Below, one piece after another: positions 1 through 9,160 of a stretch of DNA of 64,000 nucleotides. This DNA is from Nocardia carnea NBRC 14403 (GTDB lineage: Bacteria; Actinomycetota; Actinomycetes; Mycobacteriales; Mycobacteriaceae). Both the position numbers and the translations under genes were made by a program. The notes beneath the pieces were generated by a model that saw nothing but the letters and a program-made list of their open reading frames with translations, was not told the DNA's origin and ran no database searches. Every line of letters starts with the position of its first letter. Within the stretch, counting starts at the first letter, position 1. The stretch is from contig NZ_BAFV01000057.1 of the NCBI RefSeq assembly GCF_000308515.1, positions 83,923-147,922 of the forward strand, written 5' to 3'.

Positions 1-312
1 GACGGCCGGGGAGACGCCGTGGGCGGAGAACACCACGAGTTCGCCCTCGGGTACCTCGTCGGTGGTGTCGACGAAGATCACGCCCCGTTCGCGCAGGGTT
101 TCCACCACATGGCGGTTGTGCACGATCTCCTTACGGACGTAGATGGGCGCGCCGTGTTTCTCCAGGGCTTTCTCCACGGTTTCCACCGCGCGGTCCACGC
201 CCGCGCAGTAGCCGCGCGGTTCGGCGAGCAGCACTCGTTTCCCCTCGGCGGTGACGGTGGCGGCGCCTGCCGAGCGAGTGATTCCGACATTCAACGGTAT
301 GGCCGAGGACAT
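1..312 (-). CDS. ispH: 4-hydroxy-3-methylbut-2-enyl diphosphate reductase IspH (LytB), N-terminal part
   Basis: Last enzyme of the MEP isoprenoid pathway; a cytosolic [4Fe-4S] enzyme that reduces HMBPP to IPP and DMAPP. The 104 visible residues begin at ATG 312 and run off the window edge. They contain the first cluster cysteine in EPRGYCAGVDRAV, the active-site region KEIVHN, and the SAHGVSP motif typical of IspH. It lies back to back with the lipid-droplet protein gene, as lytB2 does next to Rv1109c in M. tuberculosis (known synteny). Family assignment is secure; only the C-terminal two thirds are missing. Confidence 0.95.
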   Translation of the reverse strand, partial: MSSAIPLNVGITRSAGAATVTAEGKRVLLAEPRGYCAGVDRAVETVEKALEKHGAPIYVRKEIVHNRHVVETLRERGVIFVDTTDEVPEGELVVFSAHGVSPAV

Positions 313-445
313 GCCGACAGGATACGTGCGTACCCGAGCCCCTGCTGCGGCCGTGCGCAGTGGCACACCCGCCCGCTGTCGCCGCGCCGGGCCGAGTGTG
401 CTCACCCTCTTTTGCGGACCATGCGATATCGGGCAGGCTAGTACC

Positions 446-1219
446 ATGTTTCGACCACCGTTCCTGGCCCGTGTCGCCGCCGGAGCCGCCGTCTACGTCT
501 TGGAAGAGACGCGACGGCTGCCTTCCGCAGCGGTCAAGTTCCCCGTAACCGCGGTGAGCCAGCTGCTACAAGCAGGGATGCACGCCCAGCAGTTCGTCAC
601 CAGTCTCGCGATCAAAGGTGATTCGGTTTTCGACCGGATCGTCAACCGTCCGGAGGAGCAGCCGGAATGGGCGACCTTCGACGAGGACGACGACCTGCCG
701 GTACGCCGGCCCGGTGCGGCTGCACCGGCGCGGGACAGCGGGTTCGACCGCTTCGATTCCGATCCGGTCGAGGTGGAGCTGGCGTTGCAGGAAACTCTGG
801 CCGGGCTGCGTGCCATGCAGAACGGTAGTGCGGTACCCGAGGCCACCACCTTCGAGACCGAAGCGTGGGAGAAGCGGGTCGCGACGGAGCCCGCCCCGGA
901 AACCGGCACCTCCGCCCCGGAGCCCGAGACTGCGCCTGCTCCGGAAGCCACGAGTGCCGCGGAGCCGGAGGCAGGCGATACCGCCCGAGCCGAGGCGAAG
1001 AACGATTCGGGGCCGGCGGATACCGCCGAGCCCGAACTTCCGGAGGTCGGCGCCCGCTACGACTACCCGAATATGACGCTCGCCCAGCTGCGCGGCCGTC
1101 TGCGCACGCTGACCGTTGCCGACCTGGTCGCGTTGCTGGACTACGAGCAGCGCACCCGGGACCGCGCGGCATTCGTCACCATGCTGACCAACCGGATCGC
1201 CACCGTGCGAGCCCAGTGA
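446..1219 (+). CDS. Lipid droplet-associated protein (Rv1109c-like)
   Basis: 257-residue protein of the family annotated as lipid droplet-associated in Rhodococcus and Nocardia, adjacent to xseA in Corynebacteriales. Residues 1-60 form an amphipathic, alanine-rich segment likely to contact membranes or storage lipid. A long acidic Pro/Glu/Ala linker (about residues 140-205) precedes a conserved C-terminal helical segment (NMTLAQLRGRL, then DLVALLDYE). ATG 446 is chosen because upstream codons overlap divergent ispH. The stop overlaps the xseA GTG by 4 nt (GTGA), suggesting coupled translation. The precise function is not evident from sequence. Confidence 0.75.
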   Translation: MFRPPFLARVAAGAAVYVLEETRRLPSAAVKFPVTAVSQLLQAGMHAQQFVTSLAIKGDSVFDRIVNRPEEQPEWATFDEDDDLPVRRPGAAAPARDSGFDRFDSDPVEVELALQETLAGLRAMQNGSAVPEATTFETEAWEKRVATEPAPETGTSAPEPETAPAPEATSAAEPEAGDTARAEAKNDSGPADTAEPELPEVGARYDYPNMTLAQLRGRLRTLTVADLVALLDYEQRTRDRAAFVTMLTNRIATVRAQ

Positions 1220-2589
1220 CGGGAGCCGATTCGGTGTCCGCGGCCGGCCGGGCCGGTTCCGGCCGGTCCGGGCAGCCGCCCGCCCCCGCCAATTCCGCCG
1301 AACAGCCGTGGCCGGTGCGTTCGGTGTCGATGAAGGTCGCCCAGTGGATCGACCGGCTCGGCAGTATCTGGGTCGAGGGACAGCTGACCCAGATCAATCT
1401 GCGGCCCGGTACCCGCACCGCGTTTCTCGTCCTGCGCGACCCCGCCGCCGATATGTCGCTATCGGTCACCTGCGATCCGGCGCTGCTGCGCGACGCCCCG
1501 GTCCCGCTGCAGGAAGGCAGCCGGGTGGTGGTGTACGGCAAACTGTCGTTCTTCACCGGTCGCGGCACCCTGTCGCTGCGGGTCACCGAGATCCGCCCGG
1601 TGGGCGTCGGTGAACTGCTGGCCCGGATCGAACGGCTCAAGGCGCTGCTGGCCGCGGAAGGGTTGTTCGACGAGCGCATCAAACGACCTCTCCCGTTCCT
1701 GCCCGCGACCGTGGGTGTGATCACCGGCCGCGGTAGCGCGGCCGAACACGATGTGCTGACCGTGGCCCGCGGCCGCTGGCCCGCGGTGCGGTTCGAGGTG
1801 CGCAATACCGCCGTCCAGGGGCCTTCCGCGGTATCGCAGATTCTCGACGCGCTCGCCGACCTGGATCGTGATCCCGCTGTCGAGGTGATCGTGCTGGCGC
1901 GCGGCGGCGGCAGCGTCGAGGATCTGCTGCCCTTCTCCGACGAGACCCTGTGCCGCGCGATCGTCGCCGCGACCACGCCGATCGTCAGCGCGATCGGTCA
2001 CGAACCCGATTCCCCGCTGTCGGACCTGGTCGCCGATCTGCGCGCCGCCACCCCGACCGATGCCGCCAAACGCGTCGTCCCCGATGCGGCCGCCGAAACC
2101 GCGCTGGTCCGTGAGCTGCGTTCCCGCTCCGCCGCCGCCCTGCGCGGCTGGGTCCAGCGGGAGGCCGCGGCGCTGGCGCAACTGCGTTCGCGGCCGGTCC
2201 TGGCCGACCCGCTGCGCGAACTCGGCCACCGCCACGACGAGGTCGAACGCCTGCGCGCCGCCGCCCGCCGCACCGTCACGGATCTGCTCCGGACCGAATC
2301 CACCACCGCCGGGCATCTGCGGCGCCAGCTGACCGCTGTGGGACCGGCCGCGACGCTGGCCCGCGGCTACGCTGTCGTGCAGCGAGTGGCGGGCCCCGAA
2401 CGCCATGTGGTGCGCAGTATCGAGGACGCACCCGCGGGTAGTCAGCTACGGATCCGGGTCGGTGACGGCGCGATTTCCGCCGCCGGCCTGGGGACGATCC
2501 CGCTCGGCGAGGGCCGCTCCCCGACCCGGCGCGGCGCCGAGCCGGGCGCGAACGATACCGCTGAACCGCACCACACCGAGAGGACCTGA
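1216..2589 (+). CDS. xseA: Exodeoxyribonuclease VII large subunit XseA
   Basis: Catalytic subunit of exonuclease VII, which degrades single-stranded DNA to short oligonucleotides together with XseB. The 457-residue product has an N-terminal OB-fold that binds ssDNA (IWVEGQLTQ onwards), then the Exo_VII_L nuclease core with VGVITGRGSAAEHD, the glycine-rich stretch ARGGGSVEDLLPF and AIGHEPDSPLSDLVADLRA, then a helical C-terminal region. The start is GTG 1216, overlapping the preceding stop. The gene is separated from xseB by two nucleotides, giving a three-gene operon. Confidence 0.95.
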   Translation: MTGADSVSAAGRAGSGRSGQPPAPANSAEQPWPVRSVSMKVAQWIDRLGSIWVEGQLTQINLRPGTRTAFLVLRDPAADMSLSVTCDPALLRDAPVPLQEGSRVVVYGKLSFFTGRGTLSLRVTEIRPVGVGELLARIERLKALLAAEGLFDERIKRPLPFLPATVGVITGRGSAAEHDVLTVARGRWPAVRFEVRNTAVQGPSAVSQILDALADLDRDPAVEVIVLARGGGSVEDLLPFSDETLCRAIVAATTPIVSAIGHEPDSPLSDLVADLRAATPTDAAKRVVPDAAAETALVRELRSRSAAALRGWVQREAAALAQLRSRPVLADPLRELGHRHDEVERLRAAARRTVTDLLRTESTTAGHLRRQLTAVGPAATLARGYAVVQRVAGPERHVVRSIEDAPAGSQLRIRVGDGAISAAGLGTIPLGEGRSPTRRGAEPGANDTAEPHHTERT

Positions 2590-2591
2590 CC

Positions 2592-2825
2592 GTGCCCGAT
2601 ACCAGCGCCACCGACGAACTGGGCGAGATCGCCGGTTTCGGCTACGAACGCGCCCGTGACGAACTGGTCAATGTGGTGAAGATGCTGGAACAGGGCGGTA
2701 TGGATCTCGACGATGCTCTGGCCCTGTGGGAACGCGGCGAGGCCCTGGCCAACCGTTGTGAGGAGCATCTGGCCGGTGCCCGGCAACGGGTGGAGAAGGC
2801 GCTCGCCGACTCCGAGCGGGAATAG
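2592..2825 (+). CDS. xseB: Exodeoxyribonuclease VII small subunit XseB
   Basis: 77-residue small subunit with the family signature LEQGGMDLDDALALWERGEAL and a helical C-terminus. It begins 2 nt after xseA and is preceded by a GAGAGGA Shine-Dalgarno inside the xseA tail. Several XseB copies are known to assemble on the helical arm of XseA. Length and motif are typical. Confidence 0.95.
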   Translation: MPDTSATDELGEIAGFGYERARDELVNVVKMLEQGGMDLDDALALWERGEALANRCEEHLAGARQRVEKALADSERE

Positions 2826-2829
2826 CCGG

Positions 2830-3414
2830 TTACCGGGACGGTAGCGGCTGCGCGGCCGTCACCGCCGCGGCCAGCGTCTCGAAGGCCGCGGTATCGCCGG
2901 CGCCGCGGATCAGCGCCCGGCTGTCCCCGAAATCGGCGACCCATGCGGGTTCGGCGTCCGGCTCGTCGTACACGACCCATTTCTGGCCGCCCGTTTCCCG
3001 TGTGCCGGTGGCGTACCGGGTGCCCACCACATGGTCCATCAGCACTTCTTCGGTGGCGTCGCTCTGGTTCAGTTCCATGTAGGTGCCGGCGCCGGTGATG
3101 TAACCGATGGTGCTCACCGTGCCGCCCCCGGCGGCGGGGATGGTGTCGCGGCTGCCCGAATTCGGTTTCCAGTTCTCCGGCAGCGCCGGTTCCCGCACCG
3201 GGAACCGGAGGTTCTGCGCGTCGGAGCGCAGGGCCGCGGCGGCATCGAAACTCGGGATCGTGCCCTGTGTCGGACCGTTGGCCGCGAAACTGCATTGGCT
3301 GGTGAGCCCGGCGAACACCACGGCGATCAGTACCAACGGGATCAGCGACCAGACGAGATCCCGGTAGTCGTTCATGATGCGTGGCTTCTTGTTCGGCACG
3401 CTCCCAGTATCCAC
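2830..3414 (-). CDS. DUF4245 single-span membrane protein
   Basis: Up to 194 residues. A short basic cytoplasmic tail with NKKPRIMNDYRD precedes one transmembrane helix (LVWSLIPLVLIAVVFAGL) and an extracytoplasmic domain containing VREPALPENWKPNSG, the hallmark of DUF4245. GTG 3414 gives the longest product; the in-frame GTG at 3399 (VPNKKPRI) matches relatives equally well. It is divergent from glpX, as Rv1100 is in M. tuberculosis. Function unknown; the stop lies 4 bp beyond the convergent xseB stop. Confidence 0.8.
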   Translation of the reverse strand: MDTGSVPNKKPRIMNDYRDLVWSLIPLVLIAVVFAGLTSQCSFAANGPTQGTIPSFDAAAALRSDAQNLRFPVREPALPENWKPNSGSRDTIPAAGGGTVSTIGYITGAGTYMELNQSDATEEVLMDHVVGTRYATGTRETGGQKWVVYDEPDAEPAWVADFGDSRALIRGAGDTAAFETLAAAVTAAQPLPSR

Positions 3415-3531
3415 CGTGGTAGAGGCACCACCCCGCCCCGCCCCCGGTACTGCCGTACCAGCTGATCATTTCCGCGGAACGGGTCAATGCGACAATTACC
3501 CCGAAGTTCCGACGCCAAGGAGGCACCCGCT

Positions 3532-4575
3532 ATGACGGCATCCGCGACCCCTTCGAGCCGCCGCGAGGCGCCCGACCGCAACCTCGCGCTCGAACTCGTC
3601 CGCGTCACCGAGGCCGGTGCGATGGCGGCGGGCCGCTGGGTGGGACGCGGCGACAAGGAAGGCGGCGACGGAGCGGCCGTCGATGCGATGCGGCAGCTGG
3701 TCAGCTCGGTGTCGATGAGCGGTGTCGTGGTGATCGGTGAGGGCGAGAAGGACGAAGCGCCCATGCTCTACAACGGGGAGAACGTCGGCGACGGCACCGG
3801 CCCCGAAGTGGACTTCGCGGTCGACCCGATCGACGGCACCACCCTGATGTCGAAGGGTTCGCCGGGCGCCATCTCGGTACTCGCGGTCGCCGAACGCGGC
3901 GCCATGTTCGATCCGTCGGCCGTGTTCTATATGCACAAGATCGCCGTGGGCCCCGATGCGGCCGATGTGATCGATATCTCGGCGCCGATGGCGGAGAACA
4001 TCCGGAAGGTCGCCAAGGCCAAGAGCGCGTCGGTGTCCGATATCACCGTCTGCATCCTGGACCGGCCGCGGCACGCCGGCCTGATCCAGGAGGTCCGCGA
4101 AGCCGGTGCCCGGATCCGGTTGATCTCCGACGGTGATGTCGCGGGCGCGATCGCCGCGGCCCGCCCCGATTCCGGCACCGATATCCTCGTCGGCATCGGC
4201 GGCACCCCGGAAGGCATCATCGCTGCCGCCGCCATCCGCTGCATGGGCGGCACGCTGCAGGGCAAACTCGCCCCCAAGGACGACGACGAGCGCCAGAAGG
4301 CGATCGATGCCGGCCACGATCTGGATCGTGTCCTGGTCACCGAGGATCTGGTGTCCGGCGACAACGTCTTCTTCTGCGCCACCGGCGTCACCGACGGCGA
4401 CCTGCTGCGCGGCGTCCGCTACTACGGTGGCGGTGCCTCCACCCAGTCGATCGTCATGCGGTCGAAATCGGGCACGGTCCGGATGGTCGACGCCTACCAC
4501 CGGCTCACCAAGCTGCGCGAGTATTCCTCGGTCGATTTCCACGGCGACGAACACGCCAATCCGCCCCTGCCGTGA
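3532..4575 (+). CDS. glpX: Class II fructose-1,6-bisphosphatase GlpX
   Basis: Gluconeogenic enzyme hydrolysing fructose-1,6-bisphosphate; GlpX is the main FBPase of actinobacteria. The 347-residue protein has the metal-binding motifs GEGEKDEAPML, DFAVDPIDGTTL and GGTPEGI. ATG 3532 is preceded by an AAGGAGG Shine-Dalgarno (3517-3523), so the longer frame from 3487 is rejected. All expected domains are present and the length is normal. Confidence 0.95.
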   Translation: MTASATPSSRREAPDRNLALELVRVTEAGAMAAGRWVGRGDKEGGDGAAVDAMRQLVSSVSMSGVVVIGEGEKDEAPMLYNGENVGDGTGPEVDFAVDPIDGTTLMSKGSPGAISVLAVAERGAMFDPSAVFYMHKIAVGPDAADVIDISAPMAENIRKVAKAKSASVSDITVCILDRPRHAGLIQEVREAGARIRLISDGDVAGAIAAARPDSGTDILVGIGGTPEGIIAAAAIRCMGGTLQGKLAPKDDDERQKAIDAGHDLDRVLVTEDLVSGDNVFFCATGVTDGDLLRGVRYYGGGASTQSIVMRSKSGTVRMVDAYHRLTKLREYSSVDFHGDEHANPPLP

Positions 4576-4802
4576 CAGCGGGTGCCGGCGCGTGATCCGC
4601 GCGTCGGCACACCCACCACAGCAAATATCGGGCATACGATCCTGCGCCTGTCGATTACAGGTACGATCCCCGTGACCACCGAAGGTGGTGACGCCACGGA
4701 TTTCGCGCTGGGTAGCCGTTGCGTTGCCACCTCAATGTGCCGGAGTGATGAGCCACGCGGCCGCGGCCGCGAATCACGCCGGCCTGTCGCGAGAGGATGG
4801 AC

Positions 4803-5429
4803 ATGCACCACTTCGCTCGACGTTCAGCAGGATTCACGATTGCGCTCGCGGCCGCAGGCCTGCTGGTTGCGGGCTGCGGCGACGACGACACCACGGTCTC
4901 GGACACTGTCGGTTCGGTCACCTCACAGGTGATGCCCGGCGAAAACACCGGCGAGGGCAACACTCCACCCGGGTCGCCGGGAGCGGAGGGGTCGCCCACC
5001 GAAACCACCGGTGCCGAGGGATCGCCCACCCCGGACCAGGATCCCAACGCCGATGCCGGCGAAACCACAGTGCAGACACCGGACGGCACCGAGGTCACGG
5101 TGTCCGGCAGCATCTATCAGAAATACAACGAGGCGGGCGGCCCGGCCGGCACGCTCGGTATGCCCGAAGGCGAGGAGCAGGTCGCCGGTGACGGTGGCCG
5201 CTACCAGAACTTCGTCGGCGGCACCATCTTCTTCAGTGAGGACACCGGGGCCCACATCGTGTGGGGCGATATCCGGGAGGCATGGGAAGCCAATGGCGGC
5301 GCCGAGGGCGAACTCGGGTTCCCGGTCTCGGACGAGCAGGATGCCCCGGAGGGCAAGATGAGCGAGTTCGAGGGCGGCACCATCACCTGGAACTCCTCCG
5401 ACCGCTCCACCACCGTCACCCAGAATTGA
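4803..5429 (+). CDS. Lipoprotein with LGFP repeats
   Basis: Probable secreted lipoprotein. A signal peptide with lipobox LLVAGC is followed by a Thr/Gly/Glu/Pro-rich linker (about residues 25-95) and two LGFP-type repeats, seen as AGTLGMPEGEEQ and GELGFPVSDEQ. LGFP repeats are known in mycolata cell-wall proteins and are thought to bind the envelope. ATG 4803 is preferred over ATG 4797 because GAGAGG at 4791-4796 then has normal spacing. It is followed by a hairpin terminator and appears monocistronic. Confidence 0.8.
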   Translation: MHHFARRSAGFTIALAAAGLLVAGCGDDDTTVSDTVGSVTSQVMPGENTGEGNTPPGSPGAEGSPTETTGAEGSPTPDQDPNADAGETTVQTPDGTEVTVSGSIYQKYNEAGGPAGTLGMPEGEEQVAGDGGRYQNFVGGTIFFSEDTGAHIVWGDIREAWEANGGAEGELGFPVSDEQDAPEGKMSEFEGGTITWNSSDRSTTVTQN

Positions 5430-5440
5430 TTTCCGGCACA

Positions 5441-5469
5441 GGGGCGCTCGCCGCGGCGGGCGCCCCTTC
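5441..5469 (+). terminator. Probable terminator after LGFP lipoprotein gene
   Basis: GC-rich hairpin with arms GGGGCGC and GCGCCCC, an additional CGCCG/CGGCG inner pairing, and TTCT directly after. It lies 11 nt past the stop. Confidence 0.6.
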
Positions 5470-5647
5470 TACTGTCCGCGGGAATCCGGCCGAAAAACTG
5501 TTGCCGCGGCATACCCCGACCAGAATCCGCGATCACTTCTCGAGTGCTTCGGAAACCGTTCATGATCACCACCGGAGCTGGACCTGTGACCGATAATTCC
5601 CAACCCGCCCCGGCGCTCACCCGATCTCCCCGGCGACCGGCTACCGT

Positions 5648-6511
5648 GTGTGCGTGCAGAATCTGTTGACCGACCGCGACCTGCTGGAATCCCTCGCGGT
5701 AGAGGTGGAACTGACCATACGGCGCCATACGGAAACCGCCGATGAATGGCAGCCGCACGACTACGTCCCGTGGGACGCCGGACGCAACTTCGCCTTCCTC
5801 GGCGGCACGGACTGGGACCCCACCCAGTCCACACTGAGCGATACCGCACGCACGGCGCTCACCGTGAGCGTGCTCATCGCCGATAATCTGCCCTCCTATC
5901 ACCGGGAGATCGGCAAATATCTGCGAACCGGTGCATGGTGGCGCTGGGTGGGCCGCTGGACCGCCGAAGAAGCCCGGCATTCCGTCCTGATCCGCAACTA
6001 CCTGATGACCAGCCGCGCCTGCGATCCGGTGGAACTGGAACGGTTGCGCATGGGTCATATGACCAACGGTTTCCGCCGGGAACCGATGCACCTGCTCGAC
6101 GTGCTGGCCGCCTGCGCGTTCGAAGAGAAGGCCTCCGCCATCCGGCACCGCAACACCGCAGCGCTCGGAGAGAACGAGCTGGTCACCGCCATCAGCGAGC
6201 GGATCGCGCAGGACGACGAAACCCAAGCGGAGGTTTTCGCCGATCTGCTGGCGGCCGGATTCGAGCAGGCACCGGACCAGGCCGTGCGGGCCGTCGCCGA
6301 CCAGATCGCCGCGTTCCGGGTCCCTTCGGTCACCCTGCCCGACGGCCGCAGCAGCGACGAGGTGCTGGCCGAGGCCGGAATCTACGATCCGGCGAAACAG
6401 GACGAGCTGGTCTTCGCCCCGCTGCTGCAGCGCTGGAATATCTTCGGCCGCACCGATCTCGGTGAAGCCGGCGAGGCGGCGCGAGCCGAGCTCGACCGCT
6501 TCCGCTCCTGA
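5648..6511 (+). CDS. desA2: Acyl-[ACP] desaturase (DesA2-like)
   Basis: Soluble di-iron fatty acid desaturase of the stearoyl-ACP type, used by mycolata for unsaturated acyl chains and mycolate precursors. The 287-residue product shows HDYVPWDAGRNFAFLGG, WTAEEARHSVLIRNYL (second carboxylate cluster EEARH) and a later DDETQAEVFADLL element replacing the usual D/E-E-x-x-H; this last histidine is not obvious, as in DesA2-type proteins. GTG 5648 or GTG 5654 may start translation. In M. tuberculosis desA2 sits by glyA; here it is convergent with fumC. Confidence 0.8.
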   Translation: MCVQNLLTDRDLLESLAVEVELTIRRHTETADEWQPHDYVPWDAGRNFAFLGGTDWDPTQSTLSDTARTALTVSVLIADNLPSYHREIGKYLRTGAWWRWVGRWTAEEARHSVLIRNYLMTSRACDPVELERLRMGHMTNGFRREPMHLLDVLAACAFEEKASAIRHRNTAALGENELVTAISERIAQDDETQAEVFADLLAAGFEQAPDQAVRAVADQIAAFRVPSVTLPDGRSSDEVLAEAGIYDPAKQDELVFAPLLQRWNIFGRTDLGEAGEAARAELDRFRS

Positions 6512-6515
6512 CCGA

Positions 6516-6546
6516 TACCGGGGCCAGCCCTCCCCCGGCCCCGGTA
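6516..6546. terminator. Bidirectional terminator between desaturase and fumC
   Basis: Perfect 10-bp inverted repeat TACCGGGGCC / GGCCCCGGTA with an 11-nt loop, 4 nt after the desaturase stop and between convergent genes. It has no T-run, as is common in actinobacteria. Confidence 0.6.
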
Positions 6547-6773
6547 CACCAGGCGGGTTGCGGTATGCAGCCACGGCCTGCCATGGCGCCCTGCCGCTGC
6601 AGGCGGTCGCCGCGCGGCCATCTGCGGTGCGATATTCGTAGCGACTGCGGACAGCGCGGGCGGCACATTGCTGTAATCTGCCGACTCCGGCGGCTACCGG
6701 CCCGACCGTCGAAGTCCGGGCGGTGAATTCCGGCCGCCCGCAACTTCGAATCGACAGCCGCAAGCCGCCGGCT

Positions 6774-8174
6774 TCAGTCCTTGTCGATTTTGGTCATGGA
6801 CAGCACGTCCAGGCGCCGGTCCAGTTCTTCCTCGCTGAGCTTTTCGCCGACCAGCCCTCGGTCGATCACCGTCTGCCGGATCGTTTTCTCCTCCCGCAGC
6901 GCCTGTTTGGCGACCGCCGCGGCCTCCTCGTATCCGATCGCCGAATTCAACGGTGTCACAATCGAAGGTGAGGATTCGGCCAGCGTGCGAAGCCGTTCGG
7001 CATTCGCGGTGAGTCCGTGGATACACCGGTCGGCGAACAACCGGGAGACCGCCGCCAGCAGGCGAATGGATTCGAGCACATTGCGCGCCATCACCGGAAT
7101 GTAGACATTCAGTTCGAAATGCCCGCCCGCCCCGGCGAACGCCACCGCGGCATCGTTACCGACAACCTGCGCCGCCACCTGCGTAACAGCCTCGGGCAGA
7201 ACAGGATTGACCTTGCCGGGCATAATGGAACTCCCCGGCTGCAGATCCGGCAACTGCAGCTCCCCCAGCCCGGTCAGCGGCCCGGATCCCATCCAGCGGA
7301 TATCATTGGCGATCTTCGTCAGGCTCACCGCGACCGTGCGCAGCGCCCCGGAAACCTCCACCAGGCCGTCCCGCGCGGCCTGCGCCTCGAAATGATCCTC
7401 GGCTTCGCTCAACGCGTCGATCCCGGTGGTGCGCACCAGTTCCGCCACCACCTTCGTGCCGAACCCGGCGGGCGCGTTCAAACCGGTACCGACCGCCGTC
7501 CCGCCGATCGGCAGCTCTCCCAGCCGCGGCAGCGTCGCCAGCAGCCGTTCCATCCCCGCCGCGACCTGCCGCGTGTATCCCCCGAACTCCTGGCCCAGCG
7601 TCACCGGCACGGCGTCCATCAGATGCGTACGACCCGATTTCACCACCGTCCGCCACTCACTGGATTTGTCCAGCAGCGCGAGCCGCAGATGCTCCAGCGC
7701 CGGCAGCAGATCCTTGATCACGGCCTCGGTCGCCGCCAGATGGGTGGCAGTCGGGAAGGTGTCATTCGACGACTGCGACATGTTCACGTGATCGTTCGGA
7801 TGCACCGCGACCCCGTTGTTCGCCGCGATCGAAGCGATCACCTCGTTGGCGTTCATATTCGAACTGGTTCCCGACCCGGTCTGGAACACATCGATCGGGA
7901 ACTGGTCGTCGTGCCGCCCCTCGGCGATCTCCGCGGCGGCCGCGATCACAGCGCCGGCCTTCTCCGCGTCGAGCAGACCGAGCTCCCGGTTGACGACAGC
8001 GCAGGCCCCCTTCAGCAGCCCGAGCGCCCGGATCTGCGACCGCTCCAGCCCGCGCCCGCTGATCGGGAAATTCTCCACCGCCCGCTGCGTCTGCGCCCGC
8101 CACAGCGCATCCACCGGAACCCGGACCTCGCCCATAGTGTCGTGCTCGATGCGATACTGCGTCTCCTCGCTCAT
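6774..8174 (-). CDS. fumC: Class II fumarate hydratase FumC
   Basis: TCA-cycle enzyme that reversibly hydrates fumarate to L-malate; heat-stable, iron-independent class. The 466 residues include the N-terminal substrate contacts (QTGSGTSSNMNANEV), the middle region HPNDHVNMSQSSND, and the fumarase/aspartase signature GSSIMPGKVNP with the flexible catalytic loop. ATG 8174 begins MSEETQYRIEHDTMGEV, typical for Corynebacteriales. The upstream flank (about 8175-8262) resembles sequence at 13.02 kb, see the repeat entry. Confidence 0.96.
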   Translation of the reverse strand: MSEETQYRIEHDTMGEVRVPVDALWRAQTQRAVENFPISGRGLERSQIRALGLLKGACAVVNRELGLLDAEKAGAVIAAAAEIAEGRHDDQFPIDVFQTGSGTSSNMNANEVIASIAANNGVAVHPNDHVNMSQSSNDTFPTATHLAATEAVIKDLLPALEHLRLALLDKSSEWRTVVKSGRTHLMDAVPVTLGQEFGGYTRQVAAGMERLLATLPRLGELPIGGTAVGTGLNAPAGFGTKVVAELVRTTGIDALSEAEDHFEAQAARDGLVEVSGALRTVAVSLTKIANDIRWMGSGPLTGLGELQLPDLQPGSSIMPGKVNPVLPEAVTQVAAQVVGNDAAVAFAGAGGHFELNVYIPVMARNVLESIRLLAAVSRLFADRCIHGLTANAERLRTLAESSPSIVTPLNSAIGYEEAAAVAKQALREEKTIRQTVIDRGLVGEKLSEEELDRRLDVLSMTKIDKD

Positions 8175-8177
8175 AAC

Positions 8178-8337
8178 CCGACCCTATGCCGGACCCGCCC
8201 GAAGTTGGCGTGCCACGCGTGCGTTCTGAGTCACCCGGAGAGTCGGGAAGGCCCGCCCGTCAAACGAGCAGTTCCTCGGCCTCGACAACTTCGAGCGCCC
8301 TCCGCAGCCGCTTCTACAACTGGTCGAGGTCATCGCA
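8178..8337 (-). pseudogene. 3' remnant of Rpn/PD-(D/E)XK-like gene (copy 1) plus flank
   Basis: Positions 8260-8337, read on the minus strand, encode CDDLDQL, then a TAG stop, then KRLRRALEVVEAEELLV and the normal stop. This is the C-terminus of the intact gene at 11952-12842. Nothing of the rest of the gene is visible upstream. The adjoining 8178-8259 flank (CCTATGCCGGAC, then GCCACGCGTGCG) is shared with 13020-13102, so the duplicated unit extends past the coding end. It marks the left edge of the accessory island. Confidence 0.7.
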
Positions 8338-8493
8338 AAAGTGAGGGCAATGGCGACATGCTGCTCGCATCCGCGCATATTGCGGGGAAATCGTCTACCT
8401 CGGCGGGCTCGTTGTCGCAGGGAAGGACCTTCTTGACGCTGGGCCGTGCGAGGCGCAGGGGGCGGCTCACGGATCACACATCATCCTGCGTCA

Positions 8494-9069
8494 TCACCGT
8501 GAGGTGCGCAGGTGGATGCGTTCGCCCTGTTTTCCGAAGAGACTGAGTACTTCGACGCTGCCGCGTCCGGCGGCACCGAACCAGTGCGGGATCTGGCAGT
8601 CGAATTCGGCTGCTTCACCTGTTCCCATGATGAAGTCGTGGTCGCCCAGTTTCACGCGGAGTTGTCCCCGGAGAACGTAGAGCCATTCGTAGCCTGCGTG
8701 GGTCCGCAGATGGGGCTGTTCGTCGTGCGCGGGAATGGTCATCTTGTAGGCGCGTGGTTCTCCCTGATGCCGCGACAGCGGAATCAAAATTCGGCCGCCT
8801 GTCGTGGTGGGCTGCTGCGGCACGCGCGGATCGAGTATCCGGGGCGCGGAGACTATCTCGTCGAAGGGGATGCCGAGCGCTGCGGTGATCGGCAGGAGAA
8901 GTTCCAGACTCGGCTTGCGCTGAGCTGATTCCAGACGCGACAGCGTGCTGGTCGAGATACCAGTGGCTCGTGCGAGATCGGCCAGACTGACGCCCTTCTT
9001 CTCACGGGCGCGCCGCAGGCGAGGAGCGATCTGTTCGATCACGGCACCGACGGTCGGTTGCTCATCCAT
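8494..9069 (-). CDS. XRE-family regulator with C-terminal cupin
   Basis: 191 residues: an N-terminal HTH_3 domain (about residues 12-70; GVSLADLARATGISTSTLSRLESAQRKPS has the helix-turn-helix pattern) and a C-terminal cupin_2 sensor (about 115-185, with HAGYEWLYVLRGQ and FDCQIPHWFGA). Such proteins usually sense a small ligand and regulate a divergent gene. It is divergent from the flavoprotein-efflux pair at 9161-11361, separated by 91 bp, so it is inferred to control them. Confidence 0.88.
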   Translation of the reverse strand: MDEQPTVGAVIEQIAPRLRRAREKKGVSLADLARATGISTSTLSRLESAQRKPSLELLLPITAALGIPFDEIVSAPRILDPRVPQQPTTTGGRILIPLSRHQGEPRAYKMTIPAHDEQPHLRTHAGYEWLYVLRGQLRVKLGDHDFIMGTGEAAEFDCQIPHWFGAAGRGSVEVLSLFGKQGERIHLRTSR

Positions 9070-9160
9070 GGGATGCAGTCAATCAAATGTGTCCCGGAAT
9101 CGGCAACGATGCTTGTCGATATCGATGGATTTCCCGATCCTGTGGAGGGAGGTGATCCGA